NCBI GenBank assembly: GCA_026003215.1
Contig: BPGV01000001.1
Location: 728,501-792,500 of the forward strand
Direction: 5' to 3'
Origin: Bacteroidia bacterium
Lineage (GTDB): Bacteria; Bacteroidota; Bacteroidia; SpSt-205
Length of the DNA: 64,000 nucleotides
Under the pieces are notes generated by a model. It was given only the letters and a program-made list of their open reading frames with translations, was not told where the DNA came from and ran no database searches. The position numbers were made by a program, and so were the translations under genes. Positions 9,010 to 17,746 of this stretch are shown one piece after another. Each line of letters opens with the position of its first letter. Within the stretch, counting starts at the first letter, position 1.

Positions 9010-9577
9010 GAGGCGGCAAAGTTAGGGCTTTCCGATGAAGGAGACATTCCACCCGCAGAAGGCCTGCTACCGAGAGGGAATCCGTAATCTCCCCCCGATG
9101 CACCATTTCTATGGCCTCCGAGAGGGGGAGCCGTTTCACTTGGAGTGCTTCAGAAGGGTCAGGCCGAGCCTCTCCCCCAGAGAGCTCCCAAGCGAGATAG
9201 ACAAGGGCTTCTTCATCCGATACGCTATTAGAGAGATGCATGCGCAAAATAAGCTGCCAATACCGCGCCGAAAGCCCCGTTTCTTCTAACAGTTCGCGTT
9301 GGATCTCTTTTATAGGGTCTTCGGTGAGCTTGCCTCCCCCTTCTGGAATCTCCCAACTATATGCCTCCAAAGGGTACCGATATTGCCCTACCAAGTAGAT
9401 GTACCCCTCGGCATCTATCGGGATAACCCCCAGAGCCCTATGCTTGTAATGGACCACCCCATAAATACCAGACTGACCCGAAGGATGAATAACCGAATCT
9501 TCTCGCACCAAAATCCAAGGGTTTTCATACACCACCCGAGAAGCGAGAACCTTCCAAGGATTTTTAGCTATGCTCAT
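8996..9577 (-). CDS. Nudix hydrolase, ADP-ribose pyrophosphatase-like
   Basis: The 193-residue protein has an intact Nudix box, GGGKLTED...RELLEETGL (Gx5Ex7REUxEExGU). The spacing and the preceding VGQYRYPLEAYSWEIPEG segment are typical of the NudF/ADP-ribose pyrophosphatase group, which cleaves ADP-ribose and related nucleoside diphosphate derivatives in the cytoplasm with Mg2+. The substrate is inferred from family resemblance only. Its ATG shares one base with the stop of the ompA-like gene (TAATG), a layout for translational coupling, and its own end contains the secDF promoter box. Confidence 0.9.
   Translation of the reverse strand: MSIAKNPWKVLASRVVYENPWILVREDSVIHPSGQSGIYGVVHYKHRALGVIPIDAEGYIYLVGQYRYPLEAYSWEIPEGGGKLTEDPIKEIQRELLEETGLSARYWQLILRMHLSNSVSDEEALVYLAWELSGGEARPDPSEALQVKRLPLSEAIEMVHRGEITDSLSVAGLLRVECLLHRKALTLPPHAAP
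9017..9024 (-). promoter_or_regulatory. -7 box TAACTTTG before secDF
   Basis: The box lies within the last codons of the Nudix gene and ends 7 nt before the secDF ATG at 9009, so secDF can be transcribed apart from the upstream genes as a near-leaderless mRNA. Confidence 0.6.
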
Positions 9578-11082
9578 TAGAGAGAAAGGATACGAAACTC
9601 TACTCGACGATTGAGTGCACGCCCTTCGGGTGTGCGATTATCGGCTATGGGTTGGGTAGGCCCCACGCCCACGACACGGAGGCGTGCCTCCGGAATACCC
9701 CGGCTTTTGAGATACTGAGCTACGGCGTTTGCCCGCCGCCAAGAAAGCGCCATATTCTTTTCCAACGAACCGGTGCTGTCGGTATGCCCCACGATTTCTA
9801 TATGCATGGTAGGCCGCTCGCTGAGGAGCCAGGTAAGCCGTTCCAGTTCCAGATGACTCTCGGGCTGGAGGGTACTATCCCCCACCGCAAAGAAAAGCCC
9901 ACTTAGCCGTATCACCTCCCCTACCGTAAGCGGAGCTACCAAAATTTCTTTTTCAAATACGGCCCCTTGCTTAGGAGGCTGCCGCAGATCTATTTGCTCA
10001 CTTATGCTGAAATACCCCGGATTCAATACGAAGACACCATACAGCGTGCCCAACGGAAGTAAGATACGGTAAGCGCCGGTCCCTTCTTCGGAAAGGGCAG
10101 TACCTTCCAGCTTCCCCGCCAAGAGGTCGTAGTAGCGTATCTCTGCGCCGCCGATGGGCCGCTTAGTGTTTTTATCCCGCACATACCCTTGAACGATGGC
10201 TGAGGGACGGGGCTGAAACGCCGGAGGAAGATACGCTTTGTAAATCTGCCTACCCCACATCGTTATAGAGTCAGTCGAAACAAAGAAAGCCGTATCCGGG
10301 CGCAGCGCCGCAAACTTAAAGTAATAGTCATCCGCATCCGAGTTTATAGGGACAGGAAGCCGTTGCGGAGGAGACCAACGCTGCCAAGAGTCATCCAACC
10401 GCCGAGCAAGGTAAATGTCAAAACCCTTGGAATCCTGCCGTCCATTACTGGAAAAGTATAAGCTTACCCCATCCGGTGCCAAGAAAGGCGTTATTTCATC
10501 ACCTTTTGTATTTATTTGCGAACCTAAGTGTAAAGGCTCACTCCAGAGTTTTTTTTCAGGGTCAAAGAAACTAACATAAATATCTTCGCCCCCAAGACTT
10601 TCAGGGCCTTTCATAGATAAAAGGAGCGTGCGTCCATCCCACCCTAAGCCTGCCGTGAGCGAAGACCCACTCTCACTCTGAAAGTTCTGAATACGAAGCT
10701 GTACCGACGCCGCCCACAAATCGCCCGAAAGCCGCCGAGACAGGCCTAACTCACACTTGTTCTGCGGATTGCGAAACTCTTTATACACCAAGAGATATTG
10801 CCCATCCGGAGTAATTCCAAAAGGAATATTGCCGCGAGGGTCATTTACCGCACCCCCTAAATGCAAGGCCGGCCCAAAACCGCCTAAGGTATCTACCCAC
10901 TGCGCATAAAAAATATCCTGCGCCCCATACCCGACGGGGTCATCCAAACGCCAGAAAAAAAGCTGCCTTCCATCAGCGGAAAGCACAGGGGCACTCTCAT
11001 GCAAGGCCGTATTAATAGTGGGGCCTAAGGGGACACGCTGTGCCCATATCAGCATCCAAACGCTTAGCCATGCCCACCGCAT
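9577..11082 (-). CDS. PorE-like outer-membrane protein: PD40 propeller, CRD, OmpA domain
   Basis: The 501-residue precursor begins with a signal sequence (MRWAWLSVWMLIWAQ). Residues about 20-300 contain PD40/TolB-type propeller repeats (ESAPVLSADGRQLFF, GITPDGQYLLV, ITPFLAPDGVSLYFSSNG). A carboxypeptidase-regulatory-like domain follows (IVQGYVRDKNTKRPIGGAEI), then an OmpA peptidoglycan-binding domain over the last ~110 residues (IEIVGHTDSTGS, NRRVEFRI). This order matches PorE of the type IX secretion system except that no TPR region is present. It may anchor T9SS parts to peptidoglycan, but OmpA/PD40 proteins of other roles exist. A -7 box 6 nt upstream fixes the ATG at 11082. Confidence 0.82.
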   Translation of the reverse strand: MRWAWLSVWMLIWAQRVPLGPTINTALHESAPVLSADGRQLFFWRLDDPVGYGAQDIFYAQWVDTLGGFGPALHLGGAVNDPRGNIPFGITPDGQYLLVYKEFRNPQNKCELGLSRRLSGDLWAASVQLRIQNFQSESGSSLTAGLGWDGRTLLLSMKGPESLGGEDIYVSFFDPEKKLWSEPLHLGSQINTKGDEITPFLAPDGVSLYFSSNGRQDSKGFDIYLARRLDDSWQRWSPPQRLPVPINSDADDYYFKFAALRPDTAFFVSTDSITMWGRQIYKAYLPPAFQPRPSAIVQGYVRDKNTKRPIGGAEIRYYDLLAGKLEGTALSEEGTGAYRILLPLGTLYGVFVLNPGYFSISEQIDLRQPPKQGAVFEKEILVAPLTVGEVIRLSGLFFAVGDSTLQPESHLELERLTWLLSERPTMHIEIVGHTDSTGSLEKNMALSWRRANAVAQYLKSRGIPEARLRVVGVGPTQPIADNRTPEGRALNRRVEFRILSL

Positions 11083-11088
11083 GCCCCG

Positions 11089-11096
11089 CAAAAATA
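11089..11096 (-). promoter_or_regulatory. -7 box TATTTTTG before the PorE-like gene
   Basis: This lies 6 nt before the ATG at 11082, between it and the end of the permease gene (stop at 11103). It suggests a separate near-leaderless transcript. Confidence 0.6.
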
Positions 11097-11102
11097 TCCT
11101 GA

Positions 11103-12320
11103 CTACTCGGTCTGAGTAAGAAGTCGTACCCACCGCCGCCGTGGGTAGGCCATAAGCGTGAGTAGAAACGCTCCTACGCCCCCTACCCCTATTACTGCCC
11201 ACAAATACCCATTATGCCAATAAACGGGCAAGGTAGGAATGAGATAGTTTTCTGGATCCAGGCGAATCCAGCCCCACAGGGCCTGACTGCCTAAAAACCC
11301 CAAAGCTATGAGGGTTCCTGCGCCCATGCCTATCCCTGTGACCATACAAGCTTGAAAGAAAGTGAGACTCCAGAGCCGACGAGCCGAAGCCCCCAAAGCC
11401 CAACATAACTCATACCGCAGACGCTGCGCAAATTGTAGGACCAAAAAGGCCGACGCCCCAGAGAAAAAACTCAGTCCCAACACAATCCCCAATATCACCT
11501 GCACATTTTGATCAATAAGACCAAGCCAATCAAAAATATCGGGGAAAATAGCTTCCACAGGGATAAGCTCATACAAATAAGGCAGTTTCAAGGTCACCGC
11601 TTGTATGAGCGAATCAGAGACCGGCCGGCTGGGGAAAATATGAGCCACTTGCACTTGGGTAGAGTCCCATCCTAAAAGCCGCTGGGCCATCTCTATCGGG
11701 ATAAATCCTATATACCTATCAATCTCATCCAACCCCACTTGATACAAGGCCCCTATGCGCAAACGGCGCAGACGCGGAGGGTCGGCCAGCCATATCGATG
11801 TAATCTTATCCCCTACTTTTACGCCTAACTGCTCTGCAAGCGTGCGGGATAACACTACCATCGTATCCCCCCCCCACGCAGACATCGGCTGGGAAAGGGC
11901 CTCTCCCCAAGCAGTATGCCACCAGGAAGCCTCCACGCCTACTAAGTTTAGCCCTTCATACCGCCCTGTTCCACTCTCTATGAGCATCGGCAGGTGAATG
12001 GCTGACTCTATCCTACACCCCGCACGGCGAAGGTTCTCTACATAAGCCCTATCTATCGGCAGAGGCCGATTCTCCTGTTCCTCTCCATAGTAGCGCAGCC
12101 AGAACTGCCCTAAGTAACTATGTAGGCGCTGGGTGATCGCCTGCCGAAAGGAATAGGACGCCGTGAGGATTAGCAGGGCAGAGGCCGTCGCCAAAGCCAC
12201 TACCCCTATCTGAATGAGGAATATCAGCCGCTGCCGACGCAGCCCTTGCCCCATGAGGAGCTTGGCTGCAAGCGTCCCTAAGCCGAAGAAGGCTCGGAAA
12301 GCGGATATAACTTTCTCCAC
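11103..12320 (-). CDS. FtsX/LolC-type ABC transporter permease
   Basis: The 405-residue inner-membrane protein has the MacB/FtsX permease layout. One TM segment lies near residues 33-55 (FLIQIGVVALATASALLILTA), followed by a periplasmic domain to about residue 270 and three TM segments at the C-terminus (VILGIVLGLSFFSGASAFLVL, VTGIGMGAGTLIALGFLGS, LWAVIGVGGVGAFLLTLMAY). The ELCWALGASARRLW motif before the third TM is the usual contact for the ATPase subunit. LolC/LolE relatives extract outer-membrane lipoproteins, which is a plausible but unproven role. No ATP-binding subunit is adjacent. It overlaps the preceding small ORF by 43 nt. Confidence 0.85.
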   Translation of the reverse strand: MEKVISAFRAFFGLGTLAAKLLMGQGLRRQRLIFLIQIGVVALATASALLILTASYSFRQAITQRLHSYLGQFWLRYYGEEQENRPLPIDRAYVENLRRAGCRIESAIHLPMLIESGTGRYEGLNLVGVEASWWHTAWGEALSQPMSAWGGDTMVVLSRTLAEQLGVKVGDKITSIWLADPPRLRRLRIGALYQVGLDEIDRYIGFIPIEMAQRLLGWDSTQVQVAHIFPSRPVSDSLIQAVTLKLPYLYELIPVEAIFPDIFDWLGLIDQNVQVILGIVLGLSFFSGASAFLVLQFAQRLRYELCWALGASARRLWSLTFFQACMVTGIGMGAGTLIALGFLGSQALWGWIRLDPENYLIPTLPVYWHNGYLWAVIGVGGVGAFLLTLMAYPRRRWVRLLTQTE

Positions 12321-12481
12321 CGATTGAAGTAAAACAAATACCGCTGCTCGTAGGCTTGACGCCCCAGCACCTGAAAAGAAGTTATATGAATGCGCCGCTC
12401 AGTATTTGGCACTTCAGCCTCCCACTTTTGAGGGTCTACCCGCTTCTCCCGCAAAAAAACGGCGAAAGCCTCCTCTACCAT
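12278..12481 (-). CDS. Small conserved-looking protein between tRNA-Leu and the permease
   Basis: The 67-residue ORF reads MVEEAFAVFLREKRVDPQKW and ends in FNRWRKLYPLSEPSSA. It is basic and has no signal or TM segment. From memory it resembles short Bacteroidota proteins with an FLxxKxID start and an RRKYPL end that sit before FtsX-like permeases; this is unverified. The ATG lies only 4 nt beyond the 3' end of tRNA-Leu, and the end overlaps the permease start by 43 nt, so it is probably translated from the tRNA-led transcript. Function unknown. Confidence 0.6.
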   Translation of the reverse strand: MVEEAFAVFLREKRVDPQKWEAEVPNTERRIHITSFQVLGRQAYEQRYLFYFNRWRKLYPLSEPSSA

Positions 12482-12485
12482 CGCA

Positions 12486-12572
12486 TGCCGAGGACGGGAC
12501 TCGAACCCGTACCGCCTTTTTCAGGCGACAGGATTTTAAGTCCTGCGTGTCTACCGATTCCACCACCTCGGC
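12486..12572 (-). tRNA. tRNA-Leu (UAA)
   Basis: This 87-nt class II tRNA has the acceptor stem GCCGAGG/CCTCGGC, discriminator A, anticodon TAA within CTTAAAA and a long variable arm. CCA is not encoded. The next gene on the same strand starts 4 nt after its 3' end. Confidence 0.97.
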
Positions 12573-12583
12573 AAGAAGAAACG

Positions 12584-12656
12584 AGCGGCAGACGGGACTC
12601 GAACCCGCGACCTCAACCTTGGCAAGGTTGCGCTCTACCAGCTGAGCTACTGCCGC
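12584..12656 (-). tRNA. tRNA-Gly (GCC)
   Basis: This 73-nt cloverleaf has the acceptor stem GCGGCAG/CTGCCGC and the anticodon loop TTGCCAA. It is first in the unit and 11 nt ahead of tRNA-Leu; the promoter is at 12664-12692. Confidence 0.97.
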
Positions 12657-12663
12657 AGTGCCG

Positions 12664-12692
12664 CAAAGGTATAAACTTTTTCCCACATGCAA
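12664..12692 (-). promoter_or_regulatory. Promoter of the tRNA-Gly/tRNA-Leu unit
   Basis: On the minus strand, TTG (12690-12692), 18 nt and TACCTTTG (12664-12671). The box ends 7 nt before the tRNA-Gly 5' end. It fills the space left by the end of the PorU-like gene. Confidence 0.75.
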
Positions 12693-12695
12693 GCC

Positions 12696-15600
12696 CTACC
12701 GCATAAGCACCATTTTCCCCCACCCCCCTTTGAAGTACGAAGAAAGCCCTTCCTCCCGCCGCTCCATAGCTTGCTCCCCCGGCATGCGCAGAATCACCCT
12801 ATACAGATACACCCCATTGGCCAACCGATCCCCATACTCATCCGTTCCATCCCAAGCATAGCTCGTAAGATGCCGCCCAATCCGCACTTCTCCCAGTGCT
12901 TTGAGGTCTATTACCTTGACCAGCCGCCCCGTCACCGTGTAAATATGTATCTGAAACACCTCAGGCAGCACCGACCCCGTCAGCTCATAATAAAACCGCG
13001 TAGAAGTGGAGAAAGGATTAGGGTAGTTCACCACATAGCTAATGGTACTTTCGTTGATAATCCGGAAACGCACCTCATACGGCACACTCCCTGAACGGTT
13101 ACGTTTCTTGTCAAAGGCCTCTACGCCGAGGATGTATTCCCCATTCTCTAACGTACCGGGGCGAAACTCTACCTTAGCTCGATTATCAGGCAGCTGGGCC
13201 GGGAAAAACTGCAGCTTACCCGAGGCATACCAAATGCGCTCCCCTAAGCCTCGGTCGTCGGCTTTCCGCAAACGCACGACTACCGCACCGGTATCATCCA
13301 GCGCCAAGTACCGATTTTCATCTTTGACCTCAATAGTGATGACAGGGGCCGGCCGGACAATATCCCCGTTTTGTATGCGATAGCCATCAAAAAGTACATC
13401 CACCACCGGATTTATTCGGTCAATGCTCACATAAAAGCGGGCTTCCCAACGGTTATTTAGGTAGGTACGCTCCCCAAAAAGCGGTCGAGGATTAGCAATG
13501 ATGCGCAGGAGGTTAGCGCCTCCTAACCCTTCCGATGAAAACGCATACCGAATGATAGCGGTATCTAACCCAGGAAGCGGTGGATACTTTTGCCAGCCGA
13601 GGGTATCCCAATCTCCCGAAGCTTTTTGCACTAAAAAGACCACTTCTACGCTATCCGGCGTAGGCGAGGAAAGGAGATTGCGTAACCCTAACTCTATATG
13701 AATAGCTTCGCCCTCCGCTATCGTATCCCTTAATAGTACCCAGCGCAGCGACGGGTCCACCGCTATATCCGGAAAAGGCCTAAACAACACATACCAATAG
13801 CCGAGCTGTGGCGTTAGCGAACTTACAAAGTCATAAAAGCGCCCTTCCAGCTGAAGGTCTGTGTAAGCAGAGCCGTTATACGGACGCAGATTATACACGC
13901 CAGCAGAGGGCACCTCCCAATAGAGGGTATCTCGGCTGCCATCGGAACGCACCCCATAGATGCTCATGCGGATAGTATCGGTACTCCCTTGGGGCCTGAA
14001 AGCAAAAAACGCGTCCTCCCAAGCCACGGGCCGCGGTATACGGGGGGATACCATCCATCCTACTGGGGCCAAGACCGTAAAAGTGTCTTGCAGGGCACAG
14101 GAGAGCGTATCCGGACAGAAGGACTCCCGCGCAGTGCCAGGCGAAGCGCCTTTGCGGCCGACGATAACGCCCTTTTGCTGCGGGGTAAGGGCTAAGGCTG
14201 TAGTGGTAGCCCCCACTTGCGCAAGCACTTGGGCCATCTTTGAGGAAAAAGTAGCTCCGTCATGTCCAGCCGTAAATAACAGTACCACCGGTGCTCCAGC
14301 TGGCGCCCGCTGCACTACCGCCCAAAGCGAGTCGGCCATCGCTTCCGCTGTCATGGTTACCTCGTAATAGACGGGGCTATACTGCTTGTAGCAAAGTCCC
14401 GCACAGAAGTAGCGCCACCCCCCAAAAACACTATCCCTCTCCAAAGGATGAAATGAAAGCGGGTCAAAAACCGCTATAAAAACGCCGGGAGGACGCGCCC
14501 CATCCCACCACCCCACCGGCAATGTATGGCTCTTGTCCGTGGAAAGCAAAGCCCCATCCCGCTGAAGAAAACGCCGAGAACCCAAAGGCGTATAGGTATC
14601 CCGAGCTTCTATCTGCACTTGTTGAGAACTATAACTCCACTGAAACGCTGGCACCGGGTATTTGAGGCCGCGTAACTCATTTTCTATGAACTGCGGCCGA
14701 GCCGACTGGCCCCACCCTTCCTTAGGACCCTGGATATATTGAAAAGACTGGGTAGCCCATTCCTGCGGCCCACTCCCTTCCAGCCGAACCCGCCAGTAAT
14801 ACACCACACTATCCCGCAGCCGATATGGCACTTCCCAGCGCGCAAGAACCGTCGTCCCCTGCACCCGCCCACTCTGCCGAAGCATCGGCGAATCAAACCT
14901 ATAACTCGTGTCTATCTCAAAGTAATACCCCTGCGGCTGTACTACACTTTGATTATAGGTAGCCGCCGTAAGCGCAATGGAGTCTTTATTAATCACCGCA
15001 AAAGGCCACGGATATAAGGGCAACGGCCGCGGCGAACGCACAAAAAACTCTATGCGTACCTCATTATTGTCTTCCCGCAGCTCATCAATAATCTCATTGT
15101 AAGCATCTACAGATACAGTGAGTTCGTTAATGCCGGCCCACTCGCCAGGTGGAGCCGGTAGAGTTACGGTAAAGCTATCTTCACGGCTGAAAGGAGCCCG
15201 CCGATAGAGATAGGTAAAAGTTTGGCCTGTACCGACAACTTTGTGCGTGACTTGCACCCAGAAGCTATCCGAAAAAGCAATCCCTAAGTTCCTGTACCGC
15301 ACCAGTAGTTGGAAGCTTGCCTGCTCAGCAGAGGGCTCGGGAGGAGAAATGCGCACATCCGCCGCCGTAATAGCTAAATCGGGCTGCCGAGGCCCGGCCA
15401 ACGCTACACACGGATCCCCTAAAAGGGGCTGCCCGGCCATGTGATAGTACTCAAATGCGGAGGCACCACTCCCAAAAAGCCGACGAAACACTTCTACTAT
15501 CCCCTTCCCTACCGGAATGTCCAATGAATCCCGAAACCACACTTCATACATTTTGCGGGTTTGATTGCCCAAGGGACCGATAAACCCACTGCCCGATAAA

Positions 15601-17657
15601 GAAAGATACCATAGGCACCCACGCCCCGAGGCAAAAAGAAAACGTTCGCTATGGATCTGTGACAGCGCGTTTATCTCATCAAAGTTTCCTTGATAACAGC
15701 CATTCACAATAATGAGCGGATAACGCCCCCAGTTGTCATAATCCACAGGTTCATAAAAGCCTACATCAAATATTTCTGAGCCCGTGTGTCCGAAAGTCTG
15801 TATAATGACTACCCCACTATCTATGCGTTCTTTGACGGTGGGGCTACCAGGTGGGGCCTGCATCCCTCCACTGCGTTTTTGGTAATACACGATTTGTCCC
15901 TGATAAGGAGTACCTTCAAAGACTTGCTGACAAGCCACCAGTTGGGCGCCAATGAGGGCTTGCTCTATGGCATCTGCGCCGCCGCCCAAGTGAATACCCC
16001 ATTTGAGCCAGGGCACATTCCCCATAGACTCGTAGGTGCGCAGCTTGTCTAAATACGTGTATCCATGGTCGTCATTTTGCACAGGAACCCGCCCCACAGG
16101 AATCTCCGGGATAATCGTTCCATCCCCATAAAAGTCCGATACATACCCCCAATCCGAGGCGGGCACCCCAAATACCGGCACCTTATGGTAAGGGGGCAAA
16201 GCGGCATTATACGGCAAGCGATAGAGCCCGACCCCATCGCCCCAAATAAGGAGATAGCGAGGCCGCACGTTCCATCTATCTAAGGCCCATCGCACCAAGT
16301 TTCGAATAGCTAAGGGATGATTGACGCGCCCCCAGCCAAACTCGTCGTATATCGCATCGGTATAGGCAATAAAGACGGAGTGGGGATTGGTAGGATGGGT
16401 TTCCCGGTATTGCTTATAGGCCTGCGCCGAGGCCCTAAGGCTCCGATGCGTTACTAAAAGAATATCGGCCCCTTGGGCAGAAGAGTACCCTTCCAGTACC
16501 GCTGGTTGAATCTGCGGTATCTGCACACTGGCGCCGCGAATGACATACAACGGAAAAGTGTCTGCTACCGCAGGAATAGGAATATACCAGCTTCCCCCAT
16601 TATAAACGGCCTGCCAACGGAGCTTATGCCTCGGGTCGTACACCACGAGGGAGTCGCCACTGGCCACCGGCATCCCTGTAAGCACCACAGAAAAAGCCGT
16701 AGCTGAAGGATTGCGCACCCCTATCTGCAAAAAGGTATCCGAGACCCCAAAACTCGTCCCTCGGGGATAGGTCACTGCCACATAATGCAGCAGCTCTCCC
16801 GCATATCCCGGCGTACTACTTTGGCAAGTCAGCGAAACAGGGTTAGTGAGATACGTCGTGGGTACCGCTAATCGCAAACGGAAATAGTAGGGAGCGGTAT
16901 TGGTAGCCGTATAAGCCGAGAAGCCATTTACTTTCCATTCTAAGGCCATCGTGCCACTTATGGTTAGGCTTGCGTGGGAAAGCTCTACCGTAAAAAGTGG
17001 AGCCGCCGTAGGCCGGGGAGCGGGTAAGGTATAGCTACGGCTGAGGGGATTCATACTGGCGCCTCGGCCTTCGCCGCCGATGTACATAGGGTTATTGTGC
17101 TGCTCATATCCCCCAACAAAAAGCCCGCCCGCTCCCGCCCAGTAGCCCCACATATGAAAGCTCTCTACATAACGGCTCCACACCCAATCTTGTGTGGGCA
17201 AACTCAGCGGATTGGGCTCACTATAGGGCGCATACCGTTGCCCTGCCCCGCCCCCCCACGTCAAAAAATACGCCGACGTATCGTTCTGATTCAGCGGCAT
17301 GAGGGGATTCCCGTGTAAGCCGGGCAGCCGCCGCAGTTGATGCGCATGCCGATAGGCCACTGAGTCCGGCTCCCCATCATTGCGCTGCCCCATAAACTCT
17401 ATATAATCGGCTCCCTCAAAAGAACCATCTCCCCCATCCGCCACATAGATAGGCACTTCCTGCCCCCGCCAAAAGAGCCGCAGCGAAGCCGAGGGTACAC
17501 CACCCAGCCCCAGCTGGGCTGCACTCACCCGATACACCCCATCCCGGCCTACCAGAAGCTTTAGATAAGGGGCTCCAGAGGTAATCCACCCATTCCCATA
17601 CTCATATCCTTGTGCCAGCACAATCCCTGCAAGCCCTACCGACAGCCACAGACGCAT
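12696..17657 (-). CDS. Large gingipain-type C25 peptidase, PorU/PorU2-like T9SS sortase
   Basis: The 1653-residue protein has a signal peptide (MRLWLSVGLAGIVLAQ). A beta-rich N-terminal region (to ~370) leads into a C25 caspase-like domain (~395-740) with the catalytic pair H624 (FGHTGSE) and C654 (NGCYQGN). CARDB-type Ig-like domains follow (around 750-860 and 1270-1390). The C-terminus is FlgD-like (YPNPFS...WDGTDEYGDRLANGVYLYRV). PorU removes the C-terminal signal of T9SS cargo and attaches cargo to A-LPS at the outer membrane. At 1653 residues it is longer than classic PorU (~1100-1300) and fits a second, larger PorU2-type group. Its own secretion by T9SS is the alternative reading. Confidence 0.85.
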   Translation of the reverse strand: MRLWLSVGLAGIVLAQGYEYGNGWITSGAPYLKLLVGRDGVYRVSAAQLGLGGVPSASLRLFWRGQEVPIYVADGGDGSFEGADYIEFMGQRNDGEPDSVAYRHAHQLRRLPGLHGNPLMPLNQNDTSAYFLTWGGGAGQRYAPYSEPNPLSLPTQDWVWSRYVESFHMWGYWAGAGGLFVGGYEQHNNPMYIGGEGRGASMNPLSRSYTLPAPRPTAAPLFTVELSHASLTISGTMALEWKVNGFSAYTATNTAPYYFRLRLAVPTTYLTNPVSLTCQSSTPGYAGELLHYVAVTYPRGTSFGVSDTFLQIGVRNPSATAFSVVLTGMPVASGDSLVVYDPRHKLRWQAVYNGGSWYIPIPAVADTFPLYVIRGASVQIPQIQPAVLEGYSSAQGADILLVTHRSLRASAQAYKQYRETHPTNPHSVFIAYTDAIYDEFGWGRVNHPLAIRNLVRWALDRWNVRPRYLLIWGDGVGLYRLPYNAALPPYHKVPVFGVPASDWGYVSDFYGDGTIIPEIPVGRVPVQNDDHGYTYLDKLRTYESMGNVPWLKWGIHLGGGADAIEQALIGAQLVACQQVFEGTPYQGQIVYYQKRSGGMQAPPGSPTVKERIDSGVVIIQTFGHTGSEIFDVGFYEPVDYDNWGRYPLIIVNGCYQGNFDEINALSQIHSERFLFASGRGCLWYLSLSGSGFIGPLGNQTRKMYEVWFRDSLDIPVGKGIVEVFRRLFGSGASAFEYYHMAGQPLLGDPCVALAGPRQPDLAITAADVRISPPEPSAEQASFQLLVRYRNLGIAFSDSFWVQVTHKVVGTGQTFTYLYRRAPFSREDSFTVTLPAPPGEWAGINELTVSVDAYNEIIDELREDNNEVRIEFFVRSPRPLPLYPWPFAVINKDSIALTAATYNQSVVQPQGYYFEIDTSYRFDSPMLRQSGRVQGTTVLARWEVPYRLRDSVVYYWRVRLEGSGPQEWATQSFQYIQGPKEGWGQSARPQFIENELRGLKYPVPAFQWSYSSQQVQIEARDTYTPLGSRRFLQRDGALLSTDKSHTLPVGWWDGARPPGVFIAVFDPLSFHPLERDSVFGGWRYFCAGLCYKQYSPVYYEVTMTAEAMADSLWAVVQRAPAGAPVVLLFTAGHDGATFSSKMAQVLAQVGATTTALALTPQQKGVIVGRKGASPGTARESFCPDTLSCALQDTFTVLAPVGWMVSPRIPRPVAWEDAFFAFRPQGSTDTIRMSIYGVRSDGSRDTLYWEVPSAGVYNLRPYNGSAYTDLQLEGRFYDFVSSLTPQLGYWYVLFRPFPDIAVDPSLRWVLLRDTIAEGEAIHIELGLRNLLSSPTPDSVEVVFLVQKASGDWDTLGWQKYPPLPGLDTAIIRYAFSSEGLGGANLLRIIANPRPLFGERTYLNNRWEARFYVSIDRINPVVDVLFDGYRIQNGDIVRPAPVITIEVKDENRYLALDDTGAVVVRLRKADDRGLGERIWYASGKLQFFPAQLPDNRAKVEFRPGTLENGEYILGVEAFDKKRNRSGSVPYEVRFRIINESTISYVVNYPNPFSTSTRFYYELTGSVLPEVFQIHIYTVTGRLVKVIDLKALGEVRIGRHLTSYAWDGTDEYGDRLANGVYLYRVILRMPGEQAMERREEGLSSYFKGGWGKMVLMR

Positions 17658-17665
17658 AGTTGCTT

Positions 17666-17673
17666 CAAAAATA
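17666..17673 (-). promoter_or_regulatory. -7 box TATTTTTG before the PorU-like gene
   Basis: This lies 8 nt before the ATG at 17657, in the 89-nt region shared with the divergent RND gene. No clear -33 element is seen. Confidence 0.55.
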
Positions 17674-17746
17674 CGGCTTTTCTGCTTCCCCCCTTTAGCC
17701 TCAGGAAACCCGGAACTTTTCCAGAGTTTTTTGCGTTTCTTAGGGC

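Noticed and set aside
12406..12706. Plus-strand ORFs across tRNA-Leu and tRNA-Gly
   Set aside because: They are antisense to tRNA genes and to the small ORF; such recurrent tRNA-antisense ORFs are a known annotation artefact.
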